NCBI RefSeq assembly: GCF_018860965.1 | Contig: NZ_JAHKQF010000015.1 | Span: forward strand, 558,001-622,000 | Reading direction: 5' to 3' | From: Alteromonas sp. C1M14 | GTDB taxonomy: Bacteria > Pseudomonadota > Gammaproteobacteria > Enterobacterales > Alteromonadaceae | DNA length: 64,000 bases | Shown here: positions 8,357-17,732 of the stretch, piece after piece | Position numbering within the stretch: position 1 is the stretch's first letter | Layout of the letters: every line of letters starts with the position of its first letter | Made by a program: the position numbers and the translations under genes | Notes under the pieces: generated by a model | What the model saw: only the letters and a program-made list of their open reading frames with translations | What the model was told of the DNA's origin: nothing | Databases searched by the model: none

Positions 8357-9766
8357 ATGTCAGTAGAAAAGACATTAGAGCTGATCAAAGAAAGCGAAGC
8401 GAAATTTGTGGATTTGCGCTTTACCGACACAAAAGGTAAAGAGCAGCACGTATCGATTCCTGCTAACCTGATCGATGATGAATTCTTTGAAGAAGGTAAA
8501 ATGTTTGACGGCTCTTCTATCGCTGGCTGGAAGGGCATTAATGAATCAGACATGATTCTAATGCCTGATGCAACCACAGCAGTAATCGACCCGTTTGCTG
8601 AGGAAGCCCAAGTTAATATCCGCTGCGACATCGTTGAACCTACCACATTGGAAGGTTACGAGCGTGATCCTCGTTCTGTAGCACGTCGTGCTGAAGAATA
8701 CTTAAAATCTACTGGCATTGGTGATACCTGTTACGTAGGTCCAGAACCTGAGTTCTTCTTGTTTGATGATGTGAAATTCCACACAGACATGGCCGGCTCT
8801 TTCTTCAAGATTGACGCGGCTGAAGCAAAATGGAATTCAGGTGCGGACTTCGAAGGCGGCAACCTTGGTCACCGTCCAGGTGTTAAAGGTGGTTACTTCC
8901 CAGTACCTCCAGTAGATTCTGCCCACGACATTCGTGGCGCAATGTGCTTAGTAATGGAAGAAATGGGGCTGGTTATCGAAGCTCATCACCATGAAGTAGC
9001 AACAGCCGGACAAAACGAAATTGCCGCAGCCTTTAATACCCTGGTATCAAAAGCTGATGAAATCCAAATTTATAAGTATGTTGTTCACAACGTAGCACAT
9101 GCATACGGTCAAACAGCGACCTTCATGCCTAAGCCTCTTGTTGGTGATAACGGTTCAGGTATGCACGTTCACCAATCAATTGCTAAAGATGGCAAAAACA
9201 TCTTTGCTGGTGATAAATATGCAGGCCTTTCAGAAGAAGCCTTGTTCTACATCGGTGGTATTATTAAGCACGCTCGTGCAATCAACGCCTTCGCTAACGC
9301 ATCTACTAACTCGTACAAGCGTTTAGTCCCTGGTTTTGAAGCACCTGTAATGCTGGCTTATTCAGCCCGTAACCGTTCTGCGTCTATCCGTATTCCTTAT
9401 GTGACCAGCGACAAAGCTCGTCGTATCGAAGTACGTTTCCCTGACCCTACAGCTAACCCATACTTGGCATTTACTTCTATGCTTATGGCTGGCCTTGACG
9501 GTATTAAGAATAAGATCCACCCTGGCGATGCCATGGACAAAGACTTATACGACTTACCACCAGAAGAAGCCAAAGAAATTCCTACCGTTGCTAGTTCACT
9601 AGAAATGGCATTGGAAGCCCTTGATAATGACCGCGACTTCTTAAAAGCCGGTGGTGTTATGACTGACGATATGATTGATGCATACATCGAACTGAAATCT
9701 GAAGAAGTAACCAAACTCGGTATGTCGACTCACCCTGTTGAGTTTGACATGTACTACAGCGTTTAA
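8357..9766 (+). CDS. glnA: glutamine synthetase type I (GlnA)
   Basis: Makes glutamine from glutamate, ammonia and ATP; a cytoplasmic dodecamer. The chosen ATG has GGAGGA eight bases upstream and gives 469 residues, the same as E. coli GlnA; the 52-codon upstream extension would read through the promoter. Signatures include FDGSSIAGW near the N-terminus, [10 protein letters not shown] in the ATP/glutamate site, and [10 protein letters not shown] holding the adenylylation tyrosine near 397. That Tyr implies control by GlnE and PII. Transcription is probably from the sigma-54/NtrC promoter upstream, and a strong terminator follows at 9797. Confidence 0.98.
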   Translation: MSVEKTLELIKESEAKFVDLRFTDTKGKEQHVSIPANLIDDEFFEEGKMFDGSSIAGWKGINESDMILMPDATTAVIDPFAEEAQVNIRCDIVEPTTLEGYERDPRSVARRAEEYLKSTGIGDTCYVGPEPEFFLFDDVKFHTDMAGSFFKIDAAEAKWNSGADFEGGNLGHRPGVKGGYFPVPPVDSAHDIRGAMCLVMEEMGLVIEAHHHEVATAGQNEIAAAFNTLVSKADEIQIYKYVVHNVAHAYGQTATFMPKPLVGDNGSGMHVHQSIAKDGKNIFAGDKYAGLSEEALFYIGGIIKHARAINAFANASTNSYKRLVPGFEAPVMLAYSARNRSASIRIPYVTSDKARRIEVRFPDPTANPYLAFTSMLMAGLDGIKNKIHPGDAMDKDLYDLPPEEAKEIPTVASSLEMALEALDNDRDFLKAGGVMTDDMIDAYIELKSEEVTKLGMSTHPVEFDMYYSV

Positions 9767-9796
9767 TATCTGCTGTTAGTTCCCATTTGTTTATGT

Positions 9797-9828
9797 AAAA
9801 AGCCCGCCTAAAAAGCGGGCTTTTTTTC
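9797..9828 (+). terminator. Rho-independent terminator of glnA
   Basis: Stem AGCCCGC/GCGGGCT (9801-9807 with 9815-9821), A-rich loop CTAAAAA, followed by a T run through 9827. It separates glnA from the DUF4124 gene, so glnA is mostly monocistronic. Confidence 0.93.
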
Positions 9829-9875
9829 GTCAGTGACTTTGCTAAACTTACAAGAAAACGAAGGGCCCATCGCTC

Positions 9876-10382
9876 ATGAAAACACAGTTATTGGTAGTCT
9901 GGTTCTTTTCTTCCCTGCTGTCTGCTCAGACAGTTTACAAAATCGTTAAACCAGACGGTACAATACTGTATACCGATACCCCTCAGTCTGGGGCCGAGCC
10001 CATGGAACTGGATGACTACACCAAGAACGTAGCCGATCCTCAACCCGTTCCTAAACCTCAAATTCCCCAACAAGAAAAGCCGACGATTCGTTATCAGGTG
10101 TCAATCGTTTCACCTAAGCCTGAAGCGACCCTACGGGACAATCTGGGCAACGTAACAATCACCGCCTCCTCATCTCCTACCTTTAAAGGTCAATACCGCC
10201 TAACCTTTGATAACCAAGCAAATTGGCGCAATAGCAGCGGCACCTTTAAACTTACTGGCGTTAACCGCGGCGCCCACACTTATCATGTGGATCTGATTGA
10301 TAATAAAGGCAAGAGTCTTGCATCATCCCCTCAACAAACACTGTATTTGCATCAAGCATCAGTGTTAATTAACAGCAATTAG
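9876..10382 (+). CDS. DUF4124-domain exported protein
   Basis: A 168-residue protein with a signal peptide (MKTQLLVVWFFSSLLSAQ) followed at once by a DUF4124 motif, TVYKIVKPDGTILYTDTPQ. The C-terminal half (about 70-160) looks beta-rich and Ig-like. DUF4124 proteins are periplasmic or envelope proteins of unknown function that commonly lie between glnA and ntrB in gammaproteobacteria. No catalytic motif is visible. It starts 48 bases after the glnA terminator and ends before the NtrC-controlled glnL promoter, so it is probably its own short transcription unit. Confidence 0.85.
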   Translation: MKTQLLVVWFFSSLLSAQTVYKIVKPDGTILYTDTPQSGAEPMELDDYTKNVADPQPVPKPQIPQQEKPTIRYQVSIVSPKPEATLRDNLGNVTITASSSPTFKGQYRLTFDNQANWRNSSGTFKLTGVNRGAHTYHVDLIDNKGKSLASSPQQTLYLHQASVLINSN

Positions 10383-10470
10383 CGATCTATGGTGGCGCAT
10401 GCCACGCACCATAGGGGTTCATCAAAAATTAATTTTTATCTTGAATCTTCGCTGATCGAGCACATTAATC

Positions 10471-10492
10471 TATAATGCACCATAAATGTGCA
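10471..10492 (+). promoter_or_regulatory. glnL promoter -10 overlapped by NtrC site
   Basis: TATAAT at 10471-10476 overlaps by its last T a perfect 17-bp NtrC dyad, TGCACCATAAATGTGCA (10476-10492). The -35 region is poor (TTCGCT at 17-bp spacing). As at E. coli glnLp, NtrC bound here should block RNA polymerase and autorepress ntrBC. Confidence 0.82.
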
Positions 10493-10509
10493 AAGGGGAG
10501 CCGCTCGGC

Positions 10510-11595
10510 ATGCTTGCTACCGAGTTTGAAACAAACCACTTATTAAATAACCTCAATACTGCGTTGGTGATGGTAAACAGCCAACTTCAGATTGTTTATA
10601 CCAATCACGCGGGTGAAGCGCTTTTTGAAACAGGCGTAAAACAATTATCTGGACACAAACTTGCGGAGTTTTTTGCACCCAATGCAATAAACAGCGCACG
10701 GTTACGTGCCGCGATGCGCCGGGGTGAAGACTTTACCGAAAACGACATGCGTTTATGCTTTAAAGATGGACGCAACGTGTTATCCGATCTTACCGTCACG
10801 AACTTACAAACTGAAGACGGCCCTAAACTCATGTTTGAGGTACGCCGTATTGATCAGCAACGTCGTATTTCCAGAGAGAATCAACAAAATGCCCAGTATG
10901 ATGCCGCTCGGGAGCTGATTCGAGGCTTGGCCCATGAAATTAAAAACCCATTAGGGGGAATTCGAGGCGCAGCCCAGTTACTGGAAAAAGAACTGACAAA
11001 CCCGGCACATAGTGAATTTACCCAGATGATCATTGATCAATCAGACCGGCTTAGAAATCTAGTCGACCGTTTGCTTGGTCCCAACGCGTTGCCCCGTTTA
11101 GAGTGGAGCAACCTTCACCAAGCGCTAGAAAAAGTACGCAGCTTGATGAGTGTGGACTCGGATAACCCCATCACCATCATTCGCGATTACGACCCCAGCA
11201 TTCCTGATTTGCGGGTCGATCAAGATATGGTGCAGCAATCCGTACTCAATATTTTACGCAACAGCGTACAAGCGTTAACTGAAGCCAAAACGCCCTCACC
11301 GCAAATTCGTCTTGTTACCCGAATTGACAGGCAAATGACCATATTAGGCAAGCGACATTCTTTGGTCGCTAAAATCCAAATTATCGACAATGGTCCTGGG
11401 ATACCAGCAGAGATCAGAGATACCTTGTTCTATCCAATGGTCAGCAGTAAACAAAATGGTAGCGGCTTAGGCCTGTCCATTGCACAAACCTTAATTAACC
11501 ACCACGGCGGTAAAATAGAAGTGGATAGTCATCCCGGACACACTGAATTTACGCTTTATCTTCCTATCCCAAGAAAGGAGTCGGACAATGAATAA
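10510..11595 (+). CDS. glnL: nitrogen sensor kinase NtrB (GlnL)
   Basis: Cytoplasmic kinase/phosphatase that controls NtrC under PII. The ATG at 10510 has AAGGGGAG nine bases upstream, giving 361 residues; the earlier ATG at 10486 lies inside the NtrC operator and lacks a ribosome site. Order: PAS domain (about 10-110), His box GLAHEIKNPLGG, N box LNILRNSVQAL, G1 DNGPGIP and G2 GSGLGLSIAQ. There is no membrane segment, as expected. It overlaps glnG by eight bases, so the two are translationally coupled. Confidence 0.96.
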   Translation: MLATEFETNHLLNNLNTALVMVNSQLQIVYTNHAGEALFETGVKQLSGHKLAEFFAPNAINSARLRAAMRRGEDFTENDMRLCFKDGRNVLSDLTVTNLQTEDGPKLMFEVRRIDQQRRISRENQQNAQYDAARELIRGLAHEIKNPLGGIRGAAQLLEKELTNPAHSEFTQMIIDQSDRLRNLVDRLLGPNALPRLEWSNLHQALEKVRSLMSVDSDNPITIIRDYDPSIPDLRVDQDMVQQSVLNILRNSVQALTEAKTPSPQIRLVTRIDRQMTILGKRHSLVAKIQIIDNGPGIPAEIRDTLFYPMVSSKQNGSGLGLSIAQTLINHHGGKIEVDSHPGHTEFTLYLPIPRKESDNE

Positions 11596-13003
11596 TGAAT
11601 CCGTTTGGATTGTAGATGACGACAGCTCCATTCGCTGGGTACTACAAAAAGCGTTACAAGCAGCAAATATTGGTTGTCTAAGCTTTGAGAACCCAGAAGA
11701 TTTGCTGTTGCAACTTAACAGTGGCCAAAGCCCAGAAGTCATCGTTTCTGATATACGCATGCCACAAATGGATGGCATGACGTTACTTAATGAAGTACAT
11801 AATATTGATCCTGTTATCCCTGTGATCATTATGACCGCTCATTCTGATTTAGACAGTGCGGTTAATGCTTATCAAAGTGGTGCCTTCGAATATTTGCCCA
11901 AACCCTTTGATATCGACGAAGCCGTCACCTTGGTACAACGAGCTCTGGCTCATGCCCGAGAACAATCTCGACAGAATCAAGCTCCCCAAGATGACACGGC
12001 CACCGAAATCATTGGCGAAGCGCCTGCCATGCAGGAAGTGTTTCGAGCCATAGGTCGTTTATCTCGCTCTTCTATCAGCGTATTAATAAATGGTCAATCC
12101 GGTACTGGTAAAGAGTTAGTGGCCCATGCACTGCATCGTCATAGCCCACGCTCTGCTAACCCCTTTATTGCATTGAACATGGCTGCCATTCCCGCCGATC
12201 TGGTGGAATCAGAGCTTTTTGGCCATGAGAAAGGGGCCTTTACTGGCGCACAAACCGCCCGCCAAGGTCGCTTTGAACAAGCCAATGGCGGCACTTTATT
12301 TCTTGATGAAATTGGAGATATGCCTCTGGATGTGCAAACACGGTTGCTCCGTGTACTTGCTGACGGGCAGTTTTATCGCGTTGGTGGGCACCAGTCTGTC
12401 ACCGTTGACGTGCGTATTATCGCTGCCACCCACCAGAACTTGGAACAACGTGTGGCCGAGGGCAAATTCCGGGAAGATTTGTTTCACCGTTTAAACGTCA
12501 TCCGGATCCATATTCCCTCTCTGGCAGAGCGCAGAGAAGACATTCCTCTATTGGCTCGACATTTCTTACGTTCCGCGGCAAAAGAATTAGATGTAGAGTC
12601 TAAACTTTTAAGCAAGGAAGCGGAAAAACTCATGGCGCAACTGGCATGGCCCGGCAACGTGAGGCAGTTAGAAAACGTCTGTCGATGGTTAACCGTAATG
12701 GCCAGTGGTCAGGAAGTGTTACCCACCGATTTACCCCCAGAGATCCACTCTGAAAATACCATCGAAAAATCTGGCGCTGCCACTGTTGGTGATTGGCCTG
12801 AGTTGTTGGCAAAATGGACCGATCAACAGTTGCAAGAGGGACACTTTAATATTCTCAACGATGCCATGCTCACCTTTGAAAAAATCTTATTGGAACGGGC
12901 GCTTCACTATACCCATGGGCACAAGCAAGATGCAGCTAAACGCTTAGGCTGGGGTCGTAATACCCTGACTCGCAAACTCAAAGAACTTGATGTGAACGAT
13001 TAA
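11588..13003 (+). CDS. glnG: nitrogen regulator NtrC (GlnG)
   Basis: Sigma-54 activator of nitrogen-limitation genes, 471 residues. The receiver domain has DDD near residue 10, phospho-acceptor Asp55 in [10 protein letters not shown] and Lys in PKPF. The AAA+ domain has Walker A GQSGTGKE, an intact GAFTGA loop and Walker [10 protein letters not shown] Fis-type HTH ends the protein ([18 protein letters not shown]). The likely targets visible here are the dyads at glnA (8189) and at its own operon (10476). A long inverted repeat follows at 13031. Confidence 0.97.
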   Translation: MNNESVWIVDDDSSIRWVLQKALQAANIGCLSFENPEDLLLQLNSGQSPEVIVSDIRMPQMDGMTLLNEVHNIDPVIPVIIMTAHSDLDSAVNAYQSGAFEYLPKPFDIDEAVTLVQRALAHAREQSRQNQAPQDDTATEIIGEAPAMQEVFRAIGRLSRSSISVLINGQSGTGKELVAHALHRHSPRSANPFIALNMAAIPADLVESELFGHEKGAFTGAQTARQGRFEQANGGTLFLDEIGDMPLDVQTRLLRVLADGQFYRVGGHQSVTVDVRIIAATHQNLEQRVAEGKFREDLFHRLNVIRIHIPSLAERREDIPLLARHFLRSAAKELDVESKLLSKEAEKLMAQLAWPGNVRQLENVCRWLTVMASGQEVLPTDLPPEIHSENTIEKSGAATVGDWPELLAKWTDQQLQEGHFNILNDAMLTFEKILLERALHYTHGHKQDAAKRLGWGRNTLTRKLKELDVND

Positions 13004-13030
13004 ACGTTTGCCGCTTTTTCTTTGCCAGAA

Positions 13031-13068
13031 CACGCCATGCCGGTAGATGAACAAACGGTCATGGCGTG
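13031..13068. repeat. inverted repeat between convergent glnG and HD-GYP gene
   Basis: CACGCCATG (13031-13039) pairs perfectly with CATGGCGTG (13060-13068), and CCG/CGG inside can extend the stem around a mismatch. It lies in the 68-base convergent gap. There is no T run on either side, so it is not a classic intrinsic terminator, but it could stop or stabilise both transcripts. Confidence 0.6.
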
Positions 13069-13071
13069 AGC

Positions 13072-14220
13072 CTATGCCCCTTGGGTCAAAAGGCGGGTCA
13101 TCACGCGGTTGAAATGGCGTATCCATTTGGCACTAAACTGCCCGTCTGCCGCCCGATTAAGGGCAATGACCGCCTGCTTCTTAGACATCTGTTTATCTTG
13201 ATTATGAGCCCGCGAATGGGTCATGGCGTCGAAGGTATCTAAAATACCCAACAATTTTGCACCATCGCAAATATCCTCTTCTTTTAGACCCAACGGATAC
13301 CCGTTGCCATCCACCCGCTCATGATGCTGCATCACAATTTTACGGGCATGATTCCAATGCTCTAAATGCTCTAGTAAGCGTGAACTTTTATAAACATGGG
13401 ATCGCATAAGGTTAAATTCGGCTTGGGTGTAAGGCTCGTTTTTATTCAGTAGCGTTAATGGCATAAACGCCATGCCAAAGTCGTGTACATAGCAAGCGAC
13501 TGACAATTGGTCATCGTCAATAGGACTTCCTGCTTCATGATTAATATACAAGGCTAATTTGGCAATACGATCGCCTCTTCCAGCCCAGTAATTTGACCGA
13601 TGTTCGATGGTTTGCATCAGATTTCTGAAAAAAACCATGTCGTCTCGTTTATCACCACTGACTGTTTTAAGAATGCCCGTGTTCGCCACCGTCTCCGGAG
13701 GACCAGAAACGCTCTGTTGTAGTCCATCCACGTCACCCAGTGCGGTATTTCCTAATTCAGGATTTAAAAGTTGCACCGCTTCGGTGAGCAATCGTTCATG
13801 ATCTGCATGGTTCTGGGGAGAGATTCGGGATATTGCCTGCACGAGCTGTTCATGAAGATGTTCGTCGTAACTGGCCCGTCCATCATTCATAACGCTTTGC
13901 ACAAAGCCTTTAACTTGATCCATGGTGAGCAAAACGAGATCGCTCATGGTGCTAGTGTAATGAATCTGGCCTTTACGTAAGAAATCCAGTAGATCTTCTA
14001 CGTGTTGAAGTAAAGGCACCATAGGGGAAAAGTTAACCAGCCCCAGATCCCCTTTTATCGTATGCACCGACCGAAACAAGCTGCGTTGAAGCTCGTTATC
14101 TTCAGGGCGAAGTTCAAGCTCAATCAGCGTTTGTTCACTGGCTTCATATAATTCGTTAATTTCTTCCATGAGCTCGCTAAGAATATCGTCTTCGAGCTCC
14201 TCTGGCGTAAAAATTTGCAT
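13072..14220 (-). CDS. Hpt/HD-GYP fusion protein
   Basis: A 382-residue cytoplasmic protein joining a phosphotransfer domain to a cyclic-di-GMP phosphodiesterase domain. The Hpt domain covers about 5-110, with the phospho-acceptor His53 in SVHTIKGD. The HD-GYP domain covers about 200-382, with HD at 246-247, HHERVDGNGYP at 299-309 and the distal Asp in LDTFDAMT. The first family His (usually in a GHS-x-R motif) is Arg215 in AGRGDRIA, so one metal ligand may be missing. The Hpt domain suggests control by a hybrid kinase, and one with no Hpt of its own is encoded at 17.7 kb. Promoter and ribosome site are not obvious. Confidence 0.88.
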   Translation of the reverse strand: MQIFTPEELEDDILSELMEEINELYEASEQTLIELELRPEDNELQRSLFRSVHTIKGDLGLVNFSPMVPLLQHVEDLLDFLRKGQIHYTSTMSDLVLLTMDQVKGFVQSVMNDGRASYDEHLHEQLVQAISRISPQNHADHERLLTEAVQLLNPELGNTALGDVDGLQQSVSGPPETVANTGILKTVSGDKRDDMVFFRNLMQTIEHRSNYWAGRGDRIAKLALYINHEAGSPIDDDQLSVACYVHDFGMAFMPLTLLNKNEPYTQAEFNLMRSHVYKSSRLLEHLEHWNHARKIVMQHHERVDGNGYPLGLKEEDICDGAKLLGILDTFDAMTHSRAHNQDKQMSKKQAVIALNRAADGQFSAKWIRHFNRVMTRLLTQGA

Positions 14221-14396
14221 GCTGCGTTACCGGATCAAACTTATCTGTAAAGTTATATCACCTCATCGGCAGATTCGCTAATCAAGCCAACACTTCTTTG
14301 ATACAAATGACAACAATTGCAAAAGAATCACTGATCGGACATCTGATTTACGGAATATCCCGTATACTTCGCGCAAAATAGTCAACAGGATATCGT

Positions 14397-15125
14397 GTGT
14401 TAGCCATACTCCGCATTTTTGCGCTTTTTTTTGCATTCATTTTTATTAATATTTTCGTTTTTATTGTTTGTATTGTTCGGCCCTTTCATCGAGACAATGT
14501 GCACGTTGCTGGTCAGGCATATGCATTGATGTCGTGGATCGTCGGCTTAAAAGTTGTGGTCAGAAAAAATGACAAAATCGACCCAAACACACCCTATATT
14601 TTTATCGCCAATCATCAAAATAGTTTTGATCTGATTACGATCTGTAAAGCGGCACTGCCCGGCGTCGTAACCGTCGGTAAGAAAAGCTTAAAATGGATCC
14701 CGATTTTCGGCCAGATTTATTGGTTATCCGGGAACATTATGATTGACCGAAAAAATAGTGGTAAAGCAAGAGACACCCTGCTAATTGCCGGTGAAAAAAT
14801 TCGTCAAAAACGTACTTCTGTATGGGTATTTCCTGAAGGAACCCGTAGTTATGGTAAAGGCATTTTACCCTTTAAAACCGGTGCATTTAGACTCGCTCAA
14901 GCGGTCAATGAACCTGTGGTTATGGTAACCGCGAGTAATCTGCACGAAAAAGTGCGCTGGAATCGTTGGAACAACGGTACCGTGTATGTGGATCTGGACG
15001 CCCCCATCATTCTTGATGATAGCCGCTCAATTAAACAATGGTCATCTTTCTTTCACGCTACTATGACCACTAAATTTGAACAGCTAAATCAAGAACTGGC
15101 AAAGGAAGATGTGGCAAATAGATAG
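14397..15125 (+). CDS. plsC: PlsC-family 1-acyl-glycerol-3-phosphate acyltransferase
   Basis: Transfers an acyl chain to lysophosphatidate at the inner membrane to make phosphatidic acid; 242 residues. An N-terminal membrane helix (about 4-27) precedes the catalytic NHQNSFD (HX4D) box and the FPEGTRS glycerol-phosphate binding motif. GNIMIDRK fits motif II. The start is GTG with ACAGGA six bases upstream; no good ATG lies nearby. Several paralogues exist in most gammaproteobacteria, so which acyltransferase this is cannot be fixed from sequence alone. Confidence 0.9.
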   Translation: MLAILRIFALFFAFIFINIFVFIVCIVRPFHRDNVHVAGQAYALMSWIVGLKVVVRKNDKIDPNTPYIFIANHQNSFDLITICKAALPGVVTVGKKSLKWIPIFGQIYWLSGNIMIDRKNSGKARDTLLIAGEKIRQKRTSVWVFPEGTRSYGKGILPFKTGAFRLAQAVNEPVVMVTASNLHEKVRWNRWNNGTVYVDLDAPIILDDSRSIKQWSSFFHATMTTKFEQLNQELAKEDVANR

Positions 15126-15181
15126 CATCCTGATGATCAGTAAATTACACTACGCTTATCAACATAGGTTAGGTAAACATA

Positions 15182-15562
15182 ATGAATCAATTTGACGAAC
15201 GAGAAGAATGGTACGCGTTTAATCAGGAAACCATTGATGCGCTACTTGAAGATGGTAGTCAGGCTGACGCCGACTACACCATTGAACACCATCTTGCGTC
15301 AACAGACTTCGATGTACTAGAAAAAGCAGCGGTAGAAGCCTTTAAAGCGGGGTTTGAAGTCTCTGATGCAGAAGAGCTTATGTTAGATGATGGCGGCACG
15401 GTGTTTTGTTTTGATGCCGTAACAGAACGTAAACTTGACCGCACACTAATAGACAAAGACACAGATACCTTATTAAAAATAGCAGATAAATTCAGCGTTC
15501 ATTACGATGGATGGGGTACGTTTTTTATGCCTCAAGACGGCGAAACAACCTACGACGACTAA
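15182..15562 (+). CDS. rraB: RraB regulator of RNase E activity
   Basis: A 126-residue acidic protein that binds RNase E in E. coli and inhibits RNA decay. Clear family segments are LLEDGS, YTIEHHLAS, LEKAAVEAFKAGFEVSDAEEL and HYDGWGTFF, which line up with E. coli RraB through most of its length. The acidic tail is shorter than in E. coli. It follows plsC by 56 bases on the same strand and may share its transcript. Confidence 0.95.
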   Translation: MNQFDEREEWYAFNQETIDALLEDGSQADADYTIEHHLASTDFDVLEKAAVEAFKAGFEVSDAEELMLDDGGTVFCFDAVTERKLDRTLIDKDTDTLLKIADKFSVHYDGWGTFFMPQDGETTYDD

Positions 15563-15645
15563 CCGGTTAAGGGTTGTTTCAGTTTTTGTTCATCTTCCTT
15601 TGTGCACACTAGTCATCATAAGATACGTAGCAGCACAAAGGATGA

Positions 15646-16371
15646 ATGATGCTCAATACCCCTTGCAAACCAGCAAAAACACTCGTACCTGCAATATTGG
15701 TAGGCATGTTAGCCGTACCTTTCACCGCTGTCGCTGACGATGGAATAAAGCTCACTGACACCAAAGAGTATCAATTTGGCGAACCCTATCAAAGCGAACA
15801 AGAACCTGCCCCTGTAGCCTCCACACCTGCCATCGCGGCAAAAACCACACCATCATCCAAAGCACGACTTGGGGCCAATTCAGTCACCACGCCAGATTTT
15901 TGGATCTATGACGCTTGGACACAATGGCAAAGGGATATTGACTACGATGGTTATTATCGCTCTCTCACAGTGAGTTTCGATGCCGATACCGTCTATGCTC
16001 AGGCATCTGTGTATGTGGTGATATATATTGGCGATGCTGAGGCTTTCTATCCCATACATACGTCATCTGATTTCTACATTTATGGTGAAAGCAGCACCGA
16101 CGAATTTGTTATTGAAACGGATTTAATTTCTGGCTTTCGCCCCTTTGATTACGATGTGATGATCGAATTGTATGACGCCCAAACCGGTGATCTTGTGGCC
16201 GTGGCTGACCAAACCAATGATGCAGATCTCTCTTATATTCCACTAGAAAGTGCCGATTATGACGACGATTCGGTAGTGGTTGTAAGGGAACATGGCGGCA
16301 CATTTTCCGGCACAATGTTGTCGATAATGGGCATTATGGGTTTGTGGCGACTACTGGGTTCTCGCCGTTAA
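15646..16371 (+). CDS. choice-of-anchor H-type surface protein with GlyGly-CTERM-like tail
   Basis: A 241-residue exported protein with a signal peptide ending near VPFTAVAD (about residue 30). A Ser/Thr/Pro/Ala linker (about 50-75) leads to an acidic beta-rich domain (about 80-210). The C-terminus is tripartite: HGGTFSG, a short hydrophobic helix (MLSIMGIMGLWRLL) and a basic end (GSRR). That matches GlyGly-CTERM sorting signals processed by rhombosortase and linked to type II secretion. The body resembles choice-of-anchor H proteins of Alteromonas, Shewanella and Vibrio. Function is unknown. It stands alone between rraB and the binding-protein gene. Confidence 0.7.
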   Translation: MMLNTPCKPAKTLVPAILVGMLAVPFTAVADDGIKLTDTKEYQFGEPYQSEQEPAPVASTPAIAAKTTPSSKARLGANSVTTPDFWIYDAWTQWQRDIDYDGYYRSLTVSFDADTVYAQASVYVVIYIGDAEAFYPIHTSSDFYIYGESSTDEFVIETDLISGFRPFDYDVMIELYDAQTGDLVAVADQTNDADLSYIPLESADYDDDSVVVVREHGGTFSGTMLSIMGIMGLWRLLGSRR

Positions 16372-16451
16372 ACCATTTATTGTAAAAAATCATACTTTTA
16401 TCTTTGGCAACAATGGCTAATCGGTGCCACAATGAAGTAACGCTTTAGCCC

Positions 16452-17732
16452 ATGATAAGAGAAATGAGTAAAACGGACACTTCTGTTTCTCGCAGAAAAC
16501 TACTTAAAGGCTCGCTAGCCACTTGGCTTACCGCGGGCTCTGTTCCCTTTGCCATCGGCAAAGAAAAACCCCTTGTCCGAGTGATGGGTACCCATGTCAC
16601 ATTGCAAGAAGCTTTGAAGCGCCAGGCAATGCAAGATCTTGGGATCAGGCTACATTATCAACCCGGTGGTAGTGCTGCCATTCTTCAAAAAGCCGCCATT
16701 AACCCCAGCAGTTTTGATCTTTATGAACAATGGTCTAACAGCATTAACGTGCTATGGCGAGCCAAATCCATTCAGCCTATCGAAAAGAAACGCTTAATCT
16801 ATTGGGATGAAGTCAATAGTTTAACGAAAACCGGCAAAATTACGTCCAGTGCAAAAATTGGTGCCGGTGATGCGCCTCACAGAATTATTAATGTGCAAGA
16901 AGATGGCACATTAGGAGAACAACACACAGGGCAAATTAGCTTCTTACCCTATGTTCACAATGTGGATTCCTTCGGTTACAACAGTAGTAACCTGCCGCCG
17001 GAACTTAAAAATGAACCAGAAAGCTGGGGCTGGTTACTTGATTCAAGGTTTAGCGGAAAAGTTGGAATTGTAAACGATCCGACCATTGGCTTGTTTGATT
17101 TAGCCCTAGCGGCACAAGCAAAAGGCTTCTTAACATTTAAAAATATCGGCAATATCAGCCGTGCCGAGATGGATGAGTTATTTTCCCTCTTGATCGAATT
17201 AAAGCAACTGCAACACTTCAGTGGTTTTTGGACTTCGGTACCCGAGTCAGTGCGATTTATGAGCTCCAATCGAGTGACCATTGAAAGCATGTTTTCTCCT
17301 GCCGTTTCACAGCTTAACGGCAATAACATTCCGGTTCGTTTTGCGGCTCCCAAAGAAGGCTATCGAGGATGGCATGGTGTCATGTGCCTGTCTGCAGCTA
17401 CCGATGGGCGAGTAAAAGATGCGGCATATGACTATATGAACTGGTGGCTGTCAGGTTGGCCTGGTGCATTTATTGCTAGACAAGGTTATTACATCTCTAA
17501 CCCTTTGCGCTCCAAACCATACTTAAGTGATGCCGAATGGCAGTACTGGTATGAAGGTATGCCCGCCTCTGAAGCGCTAAAAGGTCCCGATGGCAAAGTC
17601 TCTGTTGTCAAAGGGTCGCAACGTTCTGGGGGCAGTTATGAAGATCGATTCAGCAATGTAGCTGTTTGGAATACCGTCATGCCGACTTACGAATACAGTC
17701 TGCAAAAATGGTATGAATTTATCACCTCATAG
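16452..17732 (+). CDS. Tat-exported periplasmic binding protein (PotD-like)
   Basis: A 426-residue solute-binding protein with a twin-arginine signal (SVSRRKLLKG at about 11-20, then a hydrophobic stretch). The mature part resembles polyamine/spermidine-type binding proteins: MGTHVTLQEAL, LPYVHNVDSFGYNSS, AAPKEGYRGWHGVMCLS, and C-terminal YDYMNWWLSG. No ABC permease or ATPase gene is nearby. Its stop codon TAG shares its last base with the GTG start of the hybrid kinase, so it probably works as that kinase's periplasmic ligand sensor rather than in uptake. The start could also be the ATG at 16464. Confidence 0.82.
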   Translation: MIREMSKTDTSVSRRKLLKGSLATWLTAGSVPFAIGKEKPLVRVMGTHVTLQEALKRQAMQDLGIRLHYQPGGSAAILQKAAINPSSFDLYEQWSNSINVLWRAKSIQPIEKKRLIYWDEVNSLTKTGKITSSAKIGAGDAPHRIINVQEDGTLGEQHTGQISFLPYVHNVDSFGYNSSNLPPELKNEPESWGWLLDSRFSGKVGIVNDPTIGLFDLALAAQAKGFLTFKNIGNISRAEMDELFSLLIELKQLQHFSGFWTSVPESVRFMSSNRVTIESMFSPAVSQLNGNNIPVRFAAPKEGYRGWHGVMCLSAATDGRVKDAAYDYMNWWLSGWPGAFIARQGYYISNPLRSKPYLSDAEWQYWYEGMPASEALKGPDGKVSVVKGSQRSGGSYEDRFSNVAVWNTVMPTYEYSLQKWYEFITS

